The notes below the pieces were generated by a model. It was not told the origin of the DNA, ran no database searches, and saw only the letters and a program-made list of their open reading frames with translations. A DNA stretch of 64,000 bases from NCBI GenBank assembly GCA_030765045.1, contig CM060965.1, positions 19,792,085-19,856,084 on the forward strand, read 5' to 3'. Positions 59,106 through 64,000 of this stretch are shown piece after piece. The DNA is from Tenodera sinensis (taxonomy: Eukaryota; Arthropoda; Insecta; Mantodea; Mantidae). The first letter of the stretch is position 1. Each line of letters begins with the position of its first letter. The translations under genes were made by a program, and so were the position numbers.

Positions 59106-59335
59106 ATGCGACGCAAATTAAAAAAAAAATATTTTGTTGTTTAACGACGCTATCAATTCAATTGCCAGGATCACATCAGCGTCGCCGGTGTGCCGGAATT
59201 TCGTCCCGCAGGAGTTCTTTTACATGCCAGAACACTTAAAAACCATCGTCCTGGGCCGGTTTTGAACTCGCGACCTTGGGATCAGTAGGCCAGCGTCTAA
59301 CCAACTGAGCCACCCAGACCGACATATGCGACGCA
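59106..59335 (-). mobile_element. tRNA-derived SINE (tRNA-Arg-like head), 10-bp duplication (element 59116-59325)
   Basis: Same family as 47529-47765: minus-strand head GGTCTGGGTGGCTCAGTTGG, body AACTCCTGCGGGACGAAATT and GATCCTGGCAATTGAATTGA, then an A-rich tail. ATGCGACGCA lies at 59106-59115 and 59326-59335, an exact duplication. Confidence 0.88.
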
Positions 59336-59572
59336 TCGAAGCCGGGTGAGAAGATGGTGTTAGTGTCGCGAAAAGCAACGTTGTCATATTTTCTCCAAGT
59401 CACGTGTGGACATTTACTTCTTACAAGACCAATGTCACGAGAAAACTAACAATGTGAGAGAGGAGATGTTGCAACGCGCTAATTGGTGAAACTTAAGCGA
59501 CTTCCGAGAACAAACAATGCACGCGGTGTATGTTACCTGAGACATCTTATGATCAAAGGTTAACCATTACAG

Positions 59573-59864
59573 GAACCCTATGGCATAACAGCCCATTCGG
59601 GCCAAGGCCTACCGCCTGACCGCTGCGTCCCCCACCTTTCCTCACCACAGGCGTCATAGCTGGGGTGCAGTACTGGAGGTGGGTTATGCGGTCTTTTCGA
59701 CCAGGGTCCGCTACTTTTCAATCAAGTAGCTCCTCAATTGGCCACTCAGGGACCTAACGAGACTGTGTACCCCGGACCAGAGCTCCCAGCGGGGTAAACC
59801 CATGCCGGTACCGGGGATCGAACCCGGGTCCCGCACGCCAGAGGCACCACTGCGCTACGGGGGC
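59573..59864 (-). mobile_element. tRNA-derived SINE, family C, copy 2
   Basis: The minus-strand head has a near-consensus A box (TAGCGCAGTGG) and B box (GGTTCGATCCC). The body shares GGCCAATTGAGGAGCTACTT and CTCCAGTACTGCA with 53105-53430. The flanks GGTTAACCATTACAG (59558-59572) and GGTCAAACTATTACAG (59865-59880) look like an imperfect target duplication. Confidence 0.8.
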
Positions 59865-59880
59865 GGTCAAACTATTACAG

Positions 59881-60574
59881 TAGCACAATATCTATAACGG
59901 TTGACATGGAGTGTCTTTCATAAATATGGATCTCTTGGGTGAAAGTGTTTGCAATCATCATATTCACCATTGTTCCGCTGAATTTTACAGCATTTTAAAC
60001 AATAGTTCGTTTCCATTTATGTGATTCTTATAACTTCATGCCACAATAACATCAAGGCAAACATTTATTGGCCTACTTTTTAAAAACTTCATTGTTACCA
60101 GCCTATAGTTTGATCTTGTTGGAACTTCTGTTGCTAACATTACCTAATTCACAAGCTGCAGATAATTTGTAAACGAGCTAGGCACATTTCAGGGGCAGAG
60201 AAAGTTGTGTGATAACTTCCGTGCTAGCACAGATTATAACACAAGTTAATATTCCCCAGAAAAGAAAAGTAATTGTTTATATTTACAGAACAGTTTTCAG
60301 AGCAAGAACATCGCTGATAGTGATACGTCTGTTTTTGTAACAATGTGTGACAGTTGCATTAATAATGTTACTTCATCGCCTTCATTATTGATAACATAAA
60401 AACGCCAAACAGTGTGACTGGCAGTTCTTTTCCCTCTTCTTTGTTAGAATTATCGGACATATCGCTATTCATTCCTATATGGTAAAGAAAAGGTTTGGCA
60501 TCCACTGGCATTCGTTTAATGATTTAATGGCGAAAGAGCCTAACATTGATAAAAACAATTACCCAAATATGATA
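59881..60574. other. No gene seen
   Basis: AT-rich; no motif. Confidence 0.5.
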
Positions 60575-60850
60575 ATTATTATTTATTTATGCCAACAACC
60601 TTATTGGTGGTGCTTTTTAAACACAGAAGTCGTGTGTGGGCAATTTTAGGAGGTGGAATCAGGACTGAAAATTCAATGCCACAGACGGGAATTGAAACAC
60701 GGATTTTCCGCTTATCGAGCGGCTGCTTTAACCACTAAGCTACCATAGCCAACTTGCCAGGATGACAAATTCCCCAACCGATTCGTACTTTCCCGGTAGA
60801 CCACAAGGGAATCTCACACCCCAAGGGCGACTAAGAAACCCAAGTACTGT
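60575..60850 (-). mobile_element. tRNA-Thr-like repeat unit, single copy
   Basis: On the minus strand: a leader (CCCTTGTGGTCTACCGGGAA and GTACGAATCGGTT), a tRNA-like part (GGTAGCTTAGTGGTTAAAGC ... TTTCAATTCCCGTCTGTGGC), then GTCCTGATTCCACCTCCTAA and CACACACGACTTCTGTG, and a tail rich in TAAATAAATAATAA. It is the same unit that forms the 48784-49188 palindrome, here alone. Its leader upstream of the tRNA-like part confirms that the leader belongs to the element. Confidence 0.75.
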
Positions 60851-61250
60851 ATGTCCCGGGTTTAAGTAACCTTTAGATGGTAATTGCCCAAATCTGAATT
60901 TCACAATCGTAGCCGTTGCAGGGAAGTAATTTTGAAGTCATAATATATAATAACATTGCTGATCAAAGTTGCTGATCAATGGCCTCAGCTTTGTAGTAGC
61001 TTTCCTGTAACTTTTGTTTGAGTAAGTTGCTGATCGATTGCCTTAGACCTGTGATTGTTTTTATGTCAAAGACCTGCAGCGTGATCTTCCGGTATGTTGA
61101 TTTCAAAATTTTGACCTCCAATTTCAAACTTTGGTTCCAAATCTATCTTTCAAGAAACTTATAAATAAAACAGGAATTACTACAGAATTAATTGTTTTGT
61201 ATGTATGATCTACAAACAACCATGGAATCGCTTGTTTGTGTCCGTCACAG
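60851..61250. other. No gene seen
   Basis: AT-rich; two short GCTGATC-containing near-repeats at about 60957-61035. Confidence 0.5.
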
Positions 61251-61367
61251 GATCTACTACCTGTCCCTCCGACTGAAGGAGTGGAGTGGGGTAAGGTTCT
61301 CCAAAGAGACAAGGTTGGACAACCTGATCTATATAAATTTGTAGAACAGGAAAACGTTAAGCGATAG
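61251..61367 (+). CDS. Weak candidate terminal exon
   Basis: The acceptor is GCTTGTTTGTGTCCGTCACAG. The phase-0 frame reads DLLPVPPTEGVEWGKVLQRD, then KVGQPDLYKFVEQENVKR, then TAG. The residue use is protein-like and the acceptor is good, but no upstream exon was found, the family is unrecognised, and an alternative donor (TGGG|GTAAGG) lies within. The minus strand is open across it too (61124-61384). Confidence 0.25.
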   Translation, partial: DLLPVPPTEGVEWGKVLQRDKVGQPDLYKFVEQENVKR

Positions 61368-61639
61368 ACAAAAACGTACAGCAAAAAAGGTGTAATCTCT
61401 CAAGAACATATGCAATACATTTCATATACAGGTATGTCATATCTGTTATGAAAAGTTCGAATTGTTCAATCCTTTCAGAGTACTGTCGATATTCAGTTGT
61501 TTCTCGCAATTGCATGGAAAAAGTATAGAATTTTAAATTCAACAGATAGCGTCCGGCTCTTCAACAACTGACTATCGCTATTCCCTTTGTTTCTATAACG
61601 AAATTGTGTAATGTAGTTACTTCTGCAAGCAATGTCTAT

Positions 61640-61740
61640 TAAAATGAAGAAGATAAAATAAACTTTTGTAAGAATCATTTGCATCCCCACTAATAAACGA
61701 CAGAGTAGAGAACGGCATGTGAATTAACACATTAAACCTT
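61640..61740 (+). repeat. Dispersed 'ACTTTCTCTACT' family, 3' end fragment
   Basis: AAAATGAAGAAGATAAAATA, TTTTGTAAGAATCATT, CAGAGTAGAGAACGGCATGT, GAATTAACACATTAAACC. A decayed 3' end. Confidence 0.5.
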
Positions 61741-62540
61741 TTGTTGCCCTCACAATTTTCGACTGTTTTTACAGGTTGGTCCCCTTAAACCTGTACAACC
61801 CCATGCAGAAGAAATGCTCAGTCGAAGTCGCTATCGATTTGAAGCATTATGGGTTACGAGGACTCCATCAGGAAACAAATGACATGCTATAAAGAAGCCT
61901 TGCATATAAATCCTGTTGCAATTATTCTGTTACATGATTTAACTTTTTCGAGTAAGTCTTCAATAACCTATAAAAGTGTGAGGTACTCTTATTGGTGCAG
62001 AGTACAATTATATGAGTAATTAGTAACCAATACACATTAAGTAATAATTAAGTGCACATGTTATAAAGGTAGCTTTTAGTGTTTTTAAGACCTGGCCTTA
62101 AGGAGCTTTTAAACTTCGCTCTGTTTGCTTCCTCCTCAGTAAATGATAGCAAATAATATCGTATGGGTACTTCTTCTGCAGCACAGTGTACTAACTTAAG
62201 GCTCGTTTATACGGAGAGACTCCCAAAATGTTTCTGCACAAATAGAGTTGAAGCAGATTAAATACTTCATCGAGGCATTTCATATCGTTACACAATTAAC
62301 GTTACCTGCTTTATATGGAATGGCTGTTTATGAGAAGAGCCAATATGATCTGAAAAGGTGTTTTTTTACGAATATTTTAGTGTTCTGCTTAATTTACGAA
62401 GTTGTTATGTATTAATATTCAATCAAGCATTTGACAGATATATAGTTTTTCCTTAGCTATAAAAGCAAGAGTTCGTATTTAACAAAAGAAAGGATTTTAA
62501 CTACGCTGAAACACAAGCCTGGTGTTCAACAATATTACGC
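61741..62540. other. No gene seen
   Basis: AT-rich spacer. Confidence 0.5.
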
Positions 62541-62930
62541 AGTAGGTAGAAAAAGTATTGCATTCCATCCAAAAATTCGACGTTCACCGGAAATACATGT
62601 TTTGAGGAACCCTAAATCTACAAAAAAGTTTTTAGAAAAATGTCTATGTATATATGTGAACAGCGAAGAAAGAAAGAAAAAAATATACTTGATATCTTTC
62701 AAATCTCCCACACCAAAGTATCCAACATGGGATATTTTTCGATTTTGTTTTATTTTCTCAAAACTGCTTTTACAGATTTTGATTAAGATACCATATATTT
62801 AAGGTATGTACATGACAACATTTATACCTTGGGAATAACCTGCGAAAATCCACTTTATCGAAATATGTGCAATTTTGTAAACTTTAAGACACAGTTTTGT
62901 ATGTGTAATGAAATATCGTGCTGCTCAAAT
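62541..62930 (+). repeat. Dispersed 'ACTTTCTCTACT' family, 5' half
   Basis: CAGTAGGTAGAAAAAGTATT, GCATTCCATCCAAAAATTCG, CACCGGAAATACATG, GAGGAACCCTAAAT, then the ATTTTGATTAAGATACCATA block. Confidence 0.7.
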
Positions 62931-63362
62931 GGTTAACTTGTACTTTATCTTTGTTAACACAAATCTCTCAGATAACTCACTGATTATTCTCGGAAGTCGC
63001 CGACGTTTCACATTGTACCAATGAGTGCGTCACTTCAGTCAATGAATGCGTAGAAATCACATTCATTCCGTGTGGAGTAAAAGACAGCGTTGAAACGTCT
63101 TCGCTGTTTTCTCTCTGATTCATTAGTACTTAAATGTCCATGCTTGTAACACGTATGATTACTTGGAGAAAACGTGGCAACGTTGCTTTCTGCGACAGTG
63201 AGTACTTGCCATTTTATCGCACCCTTTGATGCCGCGAAGTTCATCATTTGAGTAGCACGATTATACACGTATCTGCAGATGTTGATATCGATCAAGATGA
63301 ACAGATGATACAAGGATAAACTTGAGTAAGAAGAATTTACCTATTGAACCAATATAAAAAGC

Positions 63363-63597
63363 AATATGATGTACTGCACTCACATCATTTCTTGACTCAC
63401 TTTTGTGCAAATTGTTCTTACAAACACTTATTCTATGTTCTTCATGTTAATCGAGATAAACATTTGCAAGTTTCCTTATTGAACATTTCCTTTTAGGTGC
63501 AACAGATAAGGGAATACAGTAGACTTAAGCCAGTCAAATCGTTTAAGATCGAGTCACTATGTAATGGTTTCGAAATCTCGTTCTTTATATGGCAAAT

Positions 63598-63647
<50 letters not shown>

Positions 63648-64000
63648 GGGGGGGGGAGGCAGACAGAGAGAACAAAATCCAATAGTGACAAAAATGTATG
63701 ATATAAATTATGTATTTTGTGTAGTAAAACTGTCTTCTCTTACAGCTAACCAGTTATTCAAGAGGCTATTCACAGAAAATTCGAGATATACATTTAACTG
63801 CCATGAAAATATTTCAAATATGTGGTATTTCAATCAAAATCCACACAGTCATTTTCGAGAAAATATACATTTTGGAAAAATGTACTTTGCAAAGGTTAGT
63901 TTGTGAAGGGAAATTTTTCTCCAAAATCTTCGTGTTCCGCCCTTGGAAGATGCTGAACTGAAATAGTAAATTTATTTTTAACCGACTTTTCGTTGTATGC
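63363..64000 (-). repeat. Dispersed 'ACTTTCTCTACT' family, copy L, runs off the window
   Basis: Minus orientation, starting with GATGTACTGCACTCACATCA and CTTGACTCACTTTTGTGC. It continues through AATCGAGATAAACATTTG, GTTATTCAAGAGGC, CCAAAATCTTCGTGTTCCG and CCGACTTTTCGTTG at the window edge. A (GA)22 array plus G11 (63601-63656) is embedded and creates spurious Arg/Glu open frames. Confidence 0.75.
63601..63656 (+). repeat. (GA)n microsatellite followed by G11
   Basis: Forty-four bases of perfect GA repeat, then AGGGGGGGGGGG. It lies inside dispersed-repeat copy L. Confidence 0.9.

Noticed and set aside
63493..63906. Arg/Glu- and Ser/Leu-repeat proteins
   Set aside because: They are translations of the (GA)n microsatellite inside a dispersed repeat.

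Overview
This window looks like a gene-poor piece of a large animal genome, most probably an arthropod and perhaps an insect. The placement is inference. It rests on AT-rich, CpG-tolerant background DNA, many tRNA-headed SINEs, hAT and TTAA-type DNA transposons, 3' stubs of endonuclease/reverse-transcriptase LINEs, and exons a few dozen to 200 bp long separated by kilobases. There is no bacterial-style gene density, no rRNA, no CRISPR array, and no open frame longer than about 130 codons. Most open frames are chance readings of repeats.

Layout. The left edge (1-853) is a hAT transposon copy running off the window. 0.9-23 kb is mostly unannotatable AT-rich DNA with two decayed LINE ends (about 6.1-6.6 kb and 14.3-14.6 kb), several SINEs, two foldback (hairpin) repeats (9.8 kb and 18.6 kb) and a TTAA-flanked MITE (20.8 kb). 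A convincing small exon lies on the minus strand at 23.35 kb, followed by a four-unit 156-bp tandem repeat (24.3 kb). On the plus strand three phase-compatible exons (28.4, 44.7 and 45.85 kb) could form one gene for a secreted, cysteine-rich protein of about 135 residues. The intron between the first two would be about 16 kb and is filled with SINEs, a second hAT copy and dispersed repeats. 46.8-47.9 kb is a different hAT element carrying a nested SINE. 48.8-49.2 kb is a large palindrome made of two inverted tRNA-Thr-like repeats. 51 kb holds the second TTAA MITE. 52.5-54.8 kb holds two long copies of the commonest repeat of the window. 57-58.7 kb is GC-richer and has candidate minus-strand exons and a possible transcription start. 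The right end is SINEs and more dispersed repeat.

Most conspicuous pattern. A family without coding capacity, bounded by the inverted 12-mer ACTTTCTCTACT, occurs at least 16 times in 64 kb in both orientations. I could not match it to a named family. Insertion order can be read in several places: a SINE inside hAT copy 2, a SINE inside hAT copy 3, and a SINE inside a dispersed-repeat copy. Several elements keep clean target-site duplications: GTGCAGTC for hAT copy 2, TTAA for the MITEs, and 10-12 bp duplications for three SINEs. All exon calls are predictions from splice signals, reading phase and codon composition only.
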